Assembly: GCA_019119895.1 (NCBI GenBank) | Contig: DWWD01000023.1 | Coordinates: forward strand, 44,255-108,254 | DNA: 64,000 bases | Origin: Candidatus Anaerostipes avistercoris | GTDB taxonomy: Bacteria; Bacillota; Clostridia; Lachnospirales; Lachnospiraceae | Direction of reading: 5' to 3' | Translations under genes and position numbers: made by a program | Notes under the pieces: generated by a model | Told to the model about the DNA's origin: nothing | The model's input: the letters and a program-made list of their open reading frames with translations, nothing else | Database searches by the model: none | Shown: piece after piece, positions 63,933-64,000 of the stretch | How the letters are laid out: each line of letters starts with the position of its first letter | Position numbering within the stretch: position 1 is the stretch's first letter

Positions 63933-64000
63933 CCATTTTGCATGGCTTGTAGTCTAGCCAAAGTATCTTTTTAATAATCCTTCGAAGGCTTTTCCGTGAC

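Noticed and set aside
63592..63936. Open frames on both strands encoding 24-residue protein repeats
   Set aside because: The 72-bp DNA repeat is open in several frames at once with no ribosome binding site; this is non-coding repeat DNA.
1..64000. tRNA, rRNA, prophage or transposase genes
   Set aside because: None could be recognised on either strand.

Overview
The window looks like a chromosome segment of a strictly anaerobic gut Firmicute of the family Lachnospiraceae, broadly Blautia-like. The evidence is the gene order of the S10-spc-alpha ribosomal superoperon, an enlarged L17, a zinc-type S14, a flavodiiron protein, a CoA-transferase/Etf fermentation set, AGGAGG-type ribosome binding sites throughout and AT-rich promoters. 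The genus is inference. No rRNA, tRNA, CRISPR array, prophage or insertion sequence was seen.

Layout. 1-8.0 kb: glycogen branching enzyme, a TetR regulator overlapping tail-to-tail with a CAT-family acetyltransferase, pyridoxal kinase, a radical SAM protein, a flavodiiron protein, an internally deleted DUF362 protein and an SDR dehydrogenase. 8.0-12.3 kb: an accessory, decaying stretch with a TetR remnant, two envelope proteins, an unknown protein, a frameshifted nuclease-like gene and about twelve copies of a 52-bp tandem repeat. 12.3-18.3 kb: rplM-rpsI, then ecfA1-ecfA2-ecfT-truA-permease, and a flavin/ferredoxin protein. 18.4-34.9 kb: the ribosomal superoperon from rpsJ to rplQ, with secY, adk, map, infA and rpoA, read leftward from a promoter near 34.87 kb behind a structured leader. 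35.2-36.3 kb: a small secreted-peptide/membrane-protein pair that looks like a bacteriocin-immunity module.

36.4-42.0 kb holds an acyl-CoA module (acyl-CoA dehydrogenase, enoyl-CoA hydratase, family I CoA-transferase, EtfBA). It can activate an acid, (de)hydrate it and reduce the enoyl-CoA, but it has no thiolase or 3-hydroxyacyl-CoA dehydrogenase. 42.1-48.6 kb is the most interesting block: a phosphonoacetaldehyde-hydrolase-like HAD enzyme with the DxAGT motif and the Schiff-base lysine, an organophosphate-type MFS transporter, two iron alcohol dehydrogenases and two tandem DeoR regulators. PhnW is absent. I infer a redox-neutral route from 2-hydroxyethylphosphonate through phosphonoacetaldehyde and acetaldehyde to ethanol plus phosphate. 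49.3-55.3 kb is a second sugar-phosphate cluster: hexulose-phosphate synthase, two phosphohexuloisomerase-like SIS proteins, a mannitol-phosphate dehydrogenase homologue, DhaK without DhaL, an aldo/keto reductase and a divergent DeoR repressor.

55.3-62.6 kb is the type II fatty-acid synthesis operon acpP-fabD-fabG-fabF-accB-fabZ-accC-accD-accA. It lacks fabH, fabK and fabT here, but a perfect FabT-type palindrome sits at its promoter. The window ends with mscL, which carries a zinc-ribbon tail, and a repeat-rich non-coding stretch with a 72-bp tandem repeat and a long hairpin.
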